Positions 33,661 to 41,244 of a stretch of DNA of 64,000 nt are shown piece after piece. The notes beneath the pieces are model-generated. The model was not told the DNA's origin, ran no database searches, and saw only the letters and a program-made list of their open reading frames with translations. Made by a program: the position numbers and the translations under genes. Source of the stretch: G963667975 sp963677395 (GTDB taxonomy: Bacteria > Bacteroidota > Bacteroidia > Bacteroidales > G963667975); NCBI GenBank assembly GCA_963677395.2, contig OY781965.2, positions 1,488,001 through 1,552,000 on the forward strand, written 5' to 3'. Each line of letters opens with the position of its first letter. Within the stretch, counting starts at the first letter, position 1.

Positions 33661-33963
33661 ATGTTTACTTGGGAAATTCTCTTATCGCTCTATTTGGTTA
33701 TATGTATTTTGCTGTTTCTTAGTGCAATAGGGAGGAAGATTAATTACTGGAAGGTTTTTCTATTTTCGGTATTTCTTACCCCAATAGCCGGATTTTGGGT
33801 AATCTTGAAAGAAAATGAAAAACTGGCAGGTATCCATATTATGGTAAAATATAAATGCCCGGAATGTGAATTGGAATTTACGGATGACCAGGAATATTGT
33901 CCAATATGTGAAAAAAGTGGCAAGCAGGTTCGACTACGTAAAAATATTCGTAAGATTATATAA
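33661..33963 (+). CDS. Small membrane protein with C-terminal zinc ribbon
   Basis: 100 aa. Two N-terminal membrane helices (LLSLYLVICILLFLSAIG and VFLFSVFLTPIAGFWVIL) are followed by a cytoplasmic zinc ribbon with CPEC and CPIC spaced 14 residues apart, ending in a very basic tail (RLRKNIRKII). No named family was recognised. It resembles, with the modules in the opposite order, the zinc-ribbon membrane protein encoded divergently at 32667-33056; whether they interact is unknown. Likely single-gene transcript. Confidence 0.75.
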   Translation: MFTWEILLSLYLVICILLFLSAIGRKINYWKVFLFSVFLTPIAGFWVILKENEKLAGIHIMVKYKCPECELEFTDDQEYCPICEKSGKQVRLRKNIRKII

Positions 33964-34604
33964 ATAATTGCTATTAAGGATGGTATGTGCTATTTTCTTT
34001 GCCTTAAATGTTCTGTGAAAATACATGAACATATATTGGATGTGTTTTTTAGATAGCAGACATTAAAAATAATATCATCGACTTGAGCTTGATAAATTAG
34101 CTGGTTAGTCTGAAATAACTATCAGTAACTGTCTGGATAGTTCATAACCTAACCTGTTTCAGGTGCAAGCTGCTTAATTGCTTTAATTCTGGAATCTGAA
34201 GAAATGTCATTTATTTGTTCTTAGGGATGCCTCCTGCCAGTGCTGAAGTAGTATAGACTTCCATTGAATGTCTGATTATTACTATTTCGGTTAATATTAT
34301 ATTTTGACCTTCATAATCGTCATGATCTGAATATTATTGAGCGATTGTGGGGGTAAGAAAAAAGTCCTGTATAATACCTATTTGTAAAAAAAAATGGGGT
34401 CTTCCGAAAAATATTGAAGTTGTTCAAAAAGCCGCAACTGTAATATATTTTCCCGAAAGTCGGGAAAGTCTTTTTACAAGATGACAAGATGAGAGGCTTT
34501 TTGAACAACCTCCTTTATGACGAATAATTCCCAATTAATTCAGACTTAATTTTTTACAAGTCTGAGCTCTTTGAGGGTAAATAATTGTGAATTAATAGTC
34601 AAAA
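33964..34604. other. Intergenic with a MITE-like inverted repeat
   Basis: No gene was recognised. Apart from the inverted-repeat element at 34419-34509 the stretch is plain AT-rich sequence. A short minus-strand frame (34320-34508) runs through the inverted repeat and is not credited. Confidence 0.55.
34419..34509. mobile_element. MITE-like 91-bp element with 15-bp terminal inverted repeats
   Basis: GTTGTTCAAAAAGCC at 34419-34433 is perfectly repeated in inverse orientation, GGCTTTTTGAACAAC, at 34495-34509. Between them is a second perfect hairpin, TTTCCCGA/TCGGGAAA (34449-34456 with 34460-34467). No transposase is present and no clear target duplication is visible. It may be a miniature element, a pair of IS ends, or a large structured terminator; the long interior favours an element. 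Confidence 0.45.
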
Positions 34605-35012
34605 TTAACCAACAGGAGACCATTGGTCAACAACAATAGGTAATTGGTCTGACGAATTCCAAGTGCCACTTTGAGCTTTTACGCCAATAAACTGTATGTA
34701 GGTTTGGTCGTGAAGCTTTACGGTTACAATTATAGTTCCGGTGTAAGAAGCATAACCCTTAAGGATATAAGTAAAATCGGTTTGCAATCCACCAGGGATG
34801 GTTTTGTAAAAGGTATTGGAATAATTAATCCCTACAAAATACATGGTAATTTCGGCATTCCACGATTTGTTGTTGTAAGAAGGTACATTTTGTAAACTTA
34901 CATTTACATAAGTTTTAGGCATCTGCGAAATTTGCGCCTTGCTTTCCATGGCGATGCCTGTTAGTAGTATAACACTTAATACTACTACGAAAATTGTTTT
35001 AACTGTTCTCAT
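34605..35012 (-). CDS. Small exported protein of unknown function
   Basis: 135 aa. Signal peptide MRTVKTIFVVVLSVILLTG, continuing to about residue 26 (SKAQ). The mature part of about 110 residues is rich in beta-strand patterns (YVNVSLQNVP, AEITMYFVGINY, GTIIVTVKLHDQTYI) with no cysteines and no sorting domain, suggesting a small periplasmic beta-sandwich. No family is recognised. No partner gene is adjacent. Confidence 0.65.
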   Translation of the reverse strand: MRTVKTIFVVVLSVILLTGIAMESKAQISQMPKTYVNVSLQNVPSYNNKSWNAEITMYFVGINYSNTFYKTIPGGLQTDFTYILKGYASYTGTIIVTVKLHDQTYIQFIGVKAQSGTWNSSDQLPIVVDQWSPVG

Positions 35013-35624
35013 TTTGCATAAAAGTTTAATTAATAAAATTAGTTAATTTAATGCCGAATTAAAGCTGTAAAAGCAATATTTTGGCATAGCAAATATAATG
35101 TTAAAAATTTATATGAGATTGAAAAATATAATATATTTACGTATGTTGTTATTTGATATTAATTATATATGGTTAATTGTTTTAAAGTATGCTCTCTTTG
35201 AAATGCATTATTTTATCAATCCATTCGTATTTCCGTTTGCTTGAATGAGAATACCGGGCAAAAATGAAATCTATTTCAAAATCTGAGTGACTGATAACTG
35301 CAAAGCAAATACATTGCTATTGTCAGTGGTTATGGCTCTAGGTATATCTTAGCCAATAGTTTGAATCATAGTTTTTTGATTTTGCTCCTGTGTGTATGAT
35401 GATTGCTGAAATAGCGTGACTTATTTTTTATCAAGAGCAGAGTAAATGGAATACTTATCCATTAGGACAAGTAAGGACGGGTTATCACTTTTTCCCTTGT
35501 CCTGAAAAATTTGTCTCCATCCCGTTTTCAAAAGTTGCATTTACAAGTTGAATTTGGGATATACTTAAGTTTTGTATGTCTGGCTTATTTTGTTCTTTAC
35601 ATTTATATGCCGGTTTAAAATTTC
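35013..35624. other. Intergenic between divergent genes, no gene seen
   Basis: AT-rich spacer ending in the recF promoter. A GGACAAG-type direct repeat occurs near 35465 and 35500 (ttaggacaagtaagga; cttgtcctga is its inverse), forming a weak inverted pair. Nothing else was recognised. Confidence 0.5.
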
Positions 35625-35632
35625 TATCTTTG
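35625..35632 (+). promoter_or_regulatory. recF -7 box, near-leaderless
   Basis: TATCTTTG ends only 4 bp before the recF ATG at 35637. If used, transcription starts at or almost at the initiation codon. Confidence 0.45.
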
Positions 35633-35636
35633 TTGC

Positions 35637-36743
35637 ATGATTCTTTCTCGATTAAATCTTACCAACTTTAAGAATTATGCTTCGGCAGAACTGGAGTTTT
35701 CCGAAAAAATAAACTGTTTTGTAGGCGATAATGGCTCTGGAAAAACCAATTTGCTGGATGCTATTTACTATCTTTCGTTTTGTAAAAGTGCGTTTAACCT
35801 GCATGATACCCAAAATATCCGTTTCGAAGACTCTTTTTTTGCATTGCATGGACATTATTTGCTTGGCGAAGCTGGAGAAGATCAAATAAGTTGCATTCAG
35901 CAAAAAAATCATCGAAAACAGTTTAAACGCAATAAAAAGGATTACGAACGTTTGGCTGAACATATTGGATTATTACCGTTGGTATTGATATCACCATACG
36001 ACAGTGATTTGGTGAATGATGGCAGCGAGATTCGCCGCAAGTTTGTGGATGGTGTAATATCTCAGTTCGATAAAATTTATCTGGAAGATCTGCTTTCGTA
36101 CAGCAAAGCGATGGAACAACGAAACCGGTTGCTGAAACAGTTTTCAAAACAGGGAAATTTTGATAAGAGCTTATTGGAGATTTGGGACGAGCAACTGGTA
36201 AAATACGGCAGTCTGCTTTATGAAAAACGTAAGTTGTTTTTCGAAGAGTATATGCCGATCTTTCAATATTATTATCAATGGATTAGCGGCGGAAATGAAC
36301 GAGTTGAATTAAGATATGAATCGCAGCTTCACCATGCTTCTCATGCAGAACTCCTCGGAAAATCACTTGAAAAAGATCGGATTTTGGAATACACAACCAC
36401 AGGAATCCATAAAGATGATCTTGAGTTTTTTATCGAAGGATTTCCATTAAAAAAATTTGGGTCGCAGGGTCAGCAAAAGTCGTTTTTGGTGGCTTTGAAA
36501 CTGGGGCAATTTGATTTTACCCGCAATAAAAAAGGCTTCAAACCACTGCTTTTGTTGGATGATATATTTGACAAACTTGACGATAAACGTGTGGAAAACC
36601 TGATTCAGCTTACCGATAATGGTAATTTTGGACAGGTATTTATTACCGATACTCAGCGTCAGCGTATTGAAAAAATATTTTTGAAAATCCGCATTGAACA
36701 TAAAATATTTGAAGTGAATCAAGGAGTTGTAAAGGAACGATAG
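35637..36743 (+). CDS. recF: DNA replication and repair protein RecF
   Basis: 368 aa, SMC-like ATPase that with RecO and RecR loads RecA at single-stranded gaps. Walker A GDNGSGKT at residues 30-37, the ABC signature region FGSQGQQKSFLVALKLGQ and Walker B PLLLLDDIFDKLDDKR are all in place; the N-terminal LNLTNFKNYASAELEF is typical. Length is normal. The DUF721 gene follows 6 bp later, a pairing common in this phylum, so the two form an operon. Confidence 0.96.
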   Translation: MILSRLNLTNFKNYASAELEFSEKINCFVGDNGSGKTNLLDAIYYLSFCKSAFNLHDTQNIRFEDSFFALHGHYLLGEAGEDQISCIQQKNHRKQFKRNKKDYERLAEHIGLLPLVLISPYDSDLVNDGSEIRRKFVDGVISQFDKIYLEDLLSYSKAMEQRNRLLKQFSKQGNFDKSLLEIWDEQLVKYGSLLYEKRKLFFEEYMPIFQYYYQWISGGNERVELRYESQLHHASHAELLGKSLEKDRILEYTTTGIHKDDLEFFIEGFPLKKFGSQGQQKSFLVALKLGQFDFTRNKKGFKPLLLLDDIFDKLDDKRVENLIQLTDNGNFGQVFITDTQRQRIEKIFLKIRIEHKIFEVNQGVVKER

Positions 36744-36749
36744 ACTGAT

Positions 36750-37043
36750 ATGAAAAATGAACCGAATATCTATCCTTTAAAAGAGGCCATTGAAGAATTT
36801 CTAAAATTCTATCGTTTAGAAGATAAACTAAAAGAACGGAAGGTACTTGATGCATATCCCGAAGTGGTTGGTGAATTAATCATGCGTCATACCCTTGATT
36901 TTTGGATATGGAAAAAGACTTTATATATTAAAGTAGATTCGGCTCCTTTGAGGAATGAACTAATGATGGCTCGCACTACCCTGATGCGAAATTTGAATAA
37001 AAAAGCCGGAGCACAGGTTATAGAGGATATTGTACTGAGGTAA
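36750..37043 (+). CDS. DUF721 (DciA-like) protein
   Basis: 97 aa, a single DUF721 domain: VLDAYPEVVGELIMRHT, then LYIKVDSAPLRNELMMAR. The domain is the KH-like fold of DciA, the replicative helicase loader found in bacteria lacking DnaC/DnaI. Placement directly after recF (6-bp gap) fits a replication or repair role. Short members like this one are normal in Bacteroidota. Helicase loading is inferred from the family. Confidence 0.85.
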   Translation: MKNEPNIYPLKEAIEEFLKFYRLEDKLKERKVLDAYPEVVGELIMRHTLDFWIWKKTLYIKVDSAPLRNELMMARTTLMRNLNKKAGAQVIEDIVLR

Positions 37044-37072
37044 ATATTACCAAAATCAGTTCATTATACATG

Positions 37073-37101
37073 TTTGTATTTCTAAAAAATCATTAATTTT
37101 G
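37073..37101 (+). promoter_or_regulatory. efp promoter
   Basis: TTTG at 37073-37076 and TAATTTTG at 37094-37101, with 17 bp between them, match the Bacteroidetes -33/-7 consensus. The efp ATG lies 41 bp downstream, at 37143. Confidence 0.65.
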
Positions 37102-37142
37102 CCTTCGAAAAAAGATAACACAAACAAGATTATACATTATTT

Positions 37143-37709
37143 ATGGCAACTACCGCAGATTTCAGAAACGGTTTATGTATAGAATTTAATGGAGACCTCT
37201 ATTCAATCGTTGAATTTCAGCATGTAAAACCTGGAAAAGGTGCAGCGTTCGTACGTACCAAACTTAGAAACCTTAAAACCGGAAGAGTAATTCCTAATAC
37301 TTTCAACGCTGGTGTGAAAGTTGATGTTGTACGTATCGAACGTCGTCCATATCAGTTTTTGTACAAAGACGATAATGGTTATAACTTTATGCATAATGAA
37401 ACTTTTGAGCAGGTTGTTATTGAAGAACAAGTAATTAATGCTCCTCAGTTTCTGAAAGAAGGTCAGTATTGCGAAATTAATTTTCATGCTGAAACAGAAA
37501 CTCCACTGCAATGCGAACTTCCACCATTTGTAGAAATGGAAGTTACATATACCGAACCGGGCGAAAAAGGAAATACAGCTACCAATGCAATGAAAGAAGC
37601 TACTGTTGAAACAGGAGCAACAGTAAGAGTTCCTTTGTTTATTAATACCGGCGAACGTATTAAAGTTGACACCCGTACAGGTGATTATTCAGAACGCGTT
37701 AAAGGCTAA
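37143..37709 (+). CDS. efp: Translation elongation factor P
   Basis: 188 aa, three beta-barrel domains. EF-P relieves ribosome stalling at proline runs. The loop that is modified in many bacteria reads VKPGKGAAF, placing the key Lys at residue 32. The C-terminal signature VTYTEPGEKGNTATNAMKEA and the ending VKVDTRTGDY-type segment (IKVDTRTGDYSERVKG) are intact. Modification enzymes (EpmA/B or YmfI type) are not in the window. Monocistronic: own promoter at 37073 and terminator at 37743. Confidence 0.97.
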   Translation: MATTADFRNGLCIEFNGDLYSIVEFQHVKPGKGAAFVRTKLRNLKTGRVIPNTFNAGVKVDVVRIERRPYQFLYKDDNGYNFMHNETFEQVVIEEQVINAPQFLKEGQYCEINFHAETETPLQCELPPFVEMEVTYTEPGEKGNTATNAMKEATVETGATVRVPLFINTGERIKVDTRTGDYSERVKG

Positions 37710-37742
37710 TCCATTGAAAATAAATTGCTAATCGCACAATAC

Positions 37743-37777
37743 GCCATTGAGGAGAAAAACTCCCCAATGGCTTTTTT
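37743..37777 (+). terminator. efp terminator
   Basis: GCCATTGAGGAG, loop AAAAA, CTCCCCAATGGC followed by TTTTTT (one mismatch in the stem). It lies 33 bp after the efp stop codon. Confidence 0.85.
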
Positions 37778-37807
37778 GATCTTTATCAAACCCTTAAAAA
37801 TAAAACT

Positions 37808-38740
37808 ATGAAATTCCCAAGAACATACACTTTGCAGGAAGTTGCTGAAATTACCGGAGCTGAAATGATTGGAATTCCCGGATTTCATGTGACCGGAATT
37901 AATGAAATACACATGGTTGAAGCAGGTGATCTCACATTTGTTGACCATCCGAAATACTACCAAAAAGCTCTGAACTCAAATGCCACCACTATTCTGATCA
38001 ATGCAAGAGTAGATTGTCCGGAAGGGAAAGCTTTACTGTTTTCGGAAGACCCGTTTGCAGATTATATGAAACTGGTGTATAAGTTCCGTCGCTTTGAACC
38101 TTGCAGTGTTGCAATTAGTCCAAGTGCTGAAATTGGTGAAGGAACTGTAATTCAGCCTGGTGCGTTTGTGGGAAATCATGTAAAAATAGGAAAGAACTGC
38201 ATCGTTCATGCGAATGTGAGCATTTATGACCATACAATTATTGGCAACAATGTAATTATTCATTCAAACTCGGTATTGGGTGCCGATGCTTATTATTTCC
38301 AGAAAAAACCAGCTGGTTATCGTAAGTTTGAATCATCAGGCCGTGTAATTATTGAAGACAATGTGGAAATTGGTGCTTTGTGTGCAATTGACAAAGGCGT
38401 TTCAGGTGATACTACCATTGGCTGGGGAACAAAGCTGGATAACTCAGTACAGGTTGGTCACGATACAGTTATTGGTAAAAATTGTTTGATTGGTTCTCAT
38501 ACCGCGATTGCCGGAGTTTCCAAAATAGAAGATGATGTATTGATTTGGGCAAGAGTATCTGTAAATAAAGACCTTGTAATTGGCAAAGGAGCAATAGTAC
38601 TGGCTACATCAGGTGTGGATAAAAGTTTGCAGGGAGGCAAAGTGTATTTTGGAACACCTGCCGTTGAATCGCGTAAAGCGTGGAAAGAAATGGCCGCAAT
38701 TCGCCAACTCCCGGAATTACTTGAGAAAATGAGGAAGTAA
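37808..38740 (+). CDS. lpxD: UDP-3-O-acylglucosamine N-acyltransferase (LpxD-type)
   Basis: 310 aa. An N-terminal UDP-GlcNAc-binding domain (about residues 1-100, including VEAGDLTFVDHPKYYQKAL) is followed by a left-handed beta-helix of hexapeptide repeats (AEIGEGTVIQPGAFVGNHVK and onward). The catalytic His is in NSVQVGHDTVIG. LpxD adds the second acyl chain in lipid A synthesis. It is about 30 residues shorter than E. coli LpxD, lacking most of the C-terminal helical tail; Bacteroidota carry a second, canonical lpxD, so this may be the shorter paralogue with an uncertain sugar acceptor. Confidence 0.85.
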   Translation: MKFPRTYTLQEVAEITGAEMIGIPGFHVTGINEIHMVEAGDLTFVDHPKYYQKALNSNATTILINARVDCPEGKALLFSEDPFADYMKLVYKFRRFEPCSVAISPSAEIGEGTVIQPGAFVGNHVKIGKNCIVHANVSIYDHTIIGNNVIIHSNSVLGADAYYFQKKPAGYRKFESSGRVIIEDNVEIGALCAIDKGVSGDTTIGWGTKLDNSVQVGHDTVIGKNCLIGSHTAIAGVSKIEDDVLIWARVSVNKDLVIGKGAIVLATSGVDKSLQGGKVYFGTPAVESRKAWKEMAAIRQLPELLEKMRK

Positions 38741-38761
38741 CGGATGATAATTCAAATACAG

Positions 38762-38791
38762 AAAAGACTACTTACAGAAGTGGTCTTTTTT
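38762..38791 (+). terminator. lpxD terminator
   Basis: AAAAGACTACTT, loop ACAG, AAGTGGTCTTTT with more T (one G-T or mismatch position in the stem). It lies 21 bp after the stop codon. Confidence 0.75.
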
Positions 38792-38919
38792 TATACTGAT
38801 TTCCGATCCTCGTGAACAATTCTTCGTTGATAAATATTATTTGCAAAATCATGATTTAGAAATCAAATGGCTTATTTTTGATAAACGGATAATAGACTTA
38901 TTAAATAATACTCTGAATT

Positions 38920-40449
38920 ATGAAAAAGTGCTATCTCGTTATTATATTTTTGTTGATAAGTTCAATTTTTGCCTTTTCGCAAAGTAAAGAGTTTCACAAA
39001 GGGCTGTGGAATAACTGGTCGGTAAATATAAACATTGGAAATAGTCAATATTTCGGTGAGGTAAGTGGGGATTTATTCAATAATGGAACCACTTGGGCTA
39101 CTGGTATATGGGTTAATAAAAGAATTGTGCCAGCCCTTAGTATTCGTGGTCAATTGGTTTATGGTAAAATAAAAGGCAGAGCCGATGAGTATTCGAATGG
39201 GAATCCTGCATATTTGTCGTTTAACGCCAAGTATTTAGAAGGAACATTAAATGGAGTTTTGTATATTAATTCATTGTTTGCAGGCTATAATCCTAATCGA
39301 AAAATTGAGTTCTATGGTTTTGGAGGCTTTGGACTTTGTAATTTACAAGGAGAAACAGTTGACTTTAAACAGGGGAAAACGATTCGTAATTTTGGATATA
39401 ACTATGGAAAAGGTATTAATGGCTGGGAGATTGACGGAATAGGAAATGCTGGTATGGGCGTTCAGTTCAGATTAAGTCAGTCGTTTTCATTAACTACCGA
39501 AATTTCATGGAGACTGCTGAATACAGATGAGTTGGATGGCTTTAAAGGGGGATTTAAATGGGATTCTTATTCATATAATTCACTTGGATTAACGTATAAT
39601 TTTGGGAATGCTGGAAAAATAAAAAAAGAACCAGTGTATGAACCTCCCATTGTAAAAGAGGTTGAACCTAAAGAACCTCTGGTTGTTGAGCAACCTGAAC
39701 CTCAAAAAGTGGAGCCTAAAGTTGAAGAAAAGCCTGAGTCTGTAAAAGTAGAAGAAGAAAAGCTTGAGGTAAAACCGGAATTGATAAAAAAAGAGCAATC
39801 AAAGATTAATGTTAAACCCGAACAAATTACAATTCCGGTTATTCCTGCAATTGTACACGATGAATACAGAGTTCAAATACTTGCCAGTAAAAAACCAGTA
39901 AATATTGAAAAGTTTAAAAAACGCTTTGGAATGATACAACCTGTAAAAGAAGAATATGATTACGTTTGGTACCGTTATACCGTTGGTTCGTTTACCGATT
40001 TCGAAAAAGCAAACGAAGAAGCCAAGAAGATTATTTCTCAAAATATGATTTACGATGCATTCGTGGTAATGTATAGTCAGGGTAAACGGGTTGGTATTGT
40101 TCGCAGAGGGTGGTTGACTCCTGGTAATGCGAAGAAATTTTCTGAACAAATTATAGCTCCTGTAAAAACAGAACCCAAGCCGACTGATTCAGTTGGAGAA
40201 GTGAAGGTGTATGCTGTTCAGGTGCTTGCGGTACGCAAGAAACTTTCAAATGTTGAAGCGTTCAGAAAAAAGTATAAGTTGGATTATGAATTGTATGAAA
40301 CTTACAGTGAAAATATTTATCGTTATTATGTGGGGAGCGAAACCGTAAAAGCAGAAGCCATAAGGCTCGAAACAAAAATCCGTAAGGGAGGTATTCGTGA
40401 TGCATTTGTTGTTTTGATGCAAGTAAATGAAAGAGTTTTAGTAAAATAG
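38920..40449 (+). CDS. Outer-membrane barrel protein with two C-terminal SPOR domains
   Basis: 509 aa. Signal peptide (ending SIFAFSQ), then a roughly 210-residue region of barrel-type strands (NIGNSQYFGEVSGDLFNNG and similar) ending near LGLTYNFG. A Pro/Glu/Lys/Val-rich linker covers about residues 240-300. Two SPOR domains follow: EYRVQILASKKPVN (about 310-390) and VYAVQVLAVRKKLS (about 430-505). SPOR domains bind denuded glycan strands of peptidoglycan. The combination would tether an outer-membrane barrel to septal or naked cell wall (inference). TATTTTTG at 38873-38880 may be its -7 box. Confidence 0.85.
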   Translation: MKKCYLVIIFLLISSIFAFSQSKEFHKGLWNNWSVNINIGNSQYFGEVSGDLFNNGTTWATGIWVNKRIVPALSIRGQLVYGKIKGRADEYSNGNPAYLSFNAKYLEGTLNGVLYINSLFAGYNPNRKIEFYGFGGFGLCNLQGETVDFKQGKTIRNFGYNYGKGINGWEIDGIGNAGMGVQFRLSQSFSLTTEISWRLLNTDELDGFKGGFKWDSYSYNSLGLTYNFGNAGKIKKEPVYEPPIVKEVEPKEPLVVEQPEPQKVEPKVEEKPESVKVEEEKLEVKPELIKKEQSKINVKPEQITIPVIPAIVHDEYRVQILASKKPVNIEKFKKRFGMIQPVKEEYDYVWYRYTVGSFTDFEKANEEAKKIISQNMIYDAFVVMYSQGKRVGIVRRGWLTPGNAKKFSEQIIAPVKTEPKPTDSVGEVKVYAVQVLAVRKKLSNVEAFRKKYKLDYELYETYSENIYRYYVGSETVKAEAIRLETKIRKGGIRDAFVVLMQVNERVLVK

Positions 40450-40455
40450 TGAAAA

Positions 40456-41244
40456 GTGAATCCTAAAAACCAAACAGAAATATTCCAAATTCTCGAAAGC
40501 AGGGCTGATTTTTACAATCAGCCCTCTTTTATCGTTAACGACCCAATATCAATTCCACATATTTTTTCGAGAAAAGAAGATGTGGAAATTGCTGGTTTTT
40601 TGGCAGCAACACTTTCATGGGGTCAACGTAAATCAATTTTGGTTGCTTGTAACAGGTTGATGGTTTTGATGCAAAATCAACCGTATGAGTTTGTCTTAAA
40701 TGCAGATAAAACAGAATTGGATAAACTTAATGGATTTGTTTATCGAACATTTCAATATGATGATTTGCTTTGGTTTATAGAAGGATTGAAGTTTATTTAC
40801 CTTAAACGAGGAGGTCTGGAATCAGTCTTTTATGAAGGATTTAAAAAAAGTGGAGATGTTTGGGATTCAATCTTAAATCTGAATTATGAATTTCAGAAAA
40901 TCCCTCATTTGAAACGCTCAGAAAAACATCTTGCAAACCCCGAAAAGGGATCGGCCTGTAAACGACTGAATATGTTTTTACGCTGGATGGTTCGCAAAGA
41001 TGAAAAAGGTGTGGATTTTGGAATTTGGCATAAAATTCCGATGTTGGAACTGCTTTTACCGTTAGACGTGCATGTTGCAAATATTTCACGAAAGTTTGGA
41101 TTGCTTTCGCGAAAGCAAAATGACCGAAAAGCGGTAGATGAGATAATGAAAATCCTCAGAACGTATTGTCCTGAGGATCCTGTAAAGTATGATTATGCTT
41201 TGTTTAGTCTGGGATGTATTGAGAAGTATAATCTGGAAACTTAG
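40456..41244 (+). CDS. TIGR02757-family protein (DUF2400)
   Basis: 262 aa starting at GTG 40456 (encoding MNPKNQTEIFQILESRADFY). Family hallmarks include DPISIPHIFSRKEDVEIAGF, AATLSWGQRKSILVACNRLM and GSACKRLNMFLRWMVRKDEK, ending with LPLDVHVANISRKFGLLSRK and EDPVKYDYALFSLG. The family is found widely in Bacteroidota; its fold resembles HhH-GPD DNA glycosylases but no activity is established. It lies 6 bp after the SPOR gene and its stop overlaps the lepA stop by 4 bp. Confidence 0.88.
   Translation: MNPKNQTEIFQILESRADFYNQPSFIVNDPISIPHIFSRKEDVEIAGFLAATLSWGQRKSILVACNRLMVLMQNQPYEFVLNADKTELDKLNGFVYRTFQYDDLLWFIEGLKFIYLKRGGLESVFYEGFKKSGDVWDSILNLNYEFQKIPHLKRSEKHLANPEKGSACKRLNMFLRWMVRKDEKGVDFGIWHKIPMLELLLPLDVHVANISRKFGLLSRKQNDRKAVDEIMKILRTYCPEDPVKYDYALFSLGCIEKYNLET

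Noticed and set aside
34320..34508. 62-codon minus-strand frame
   Set aside because: It lies across the 91-bp inverted-repeat element and has no coding character.
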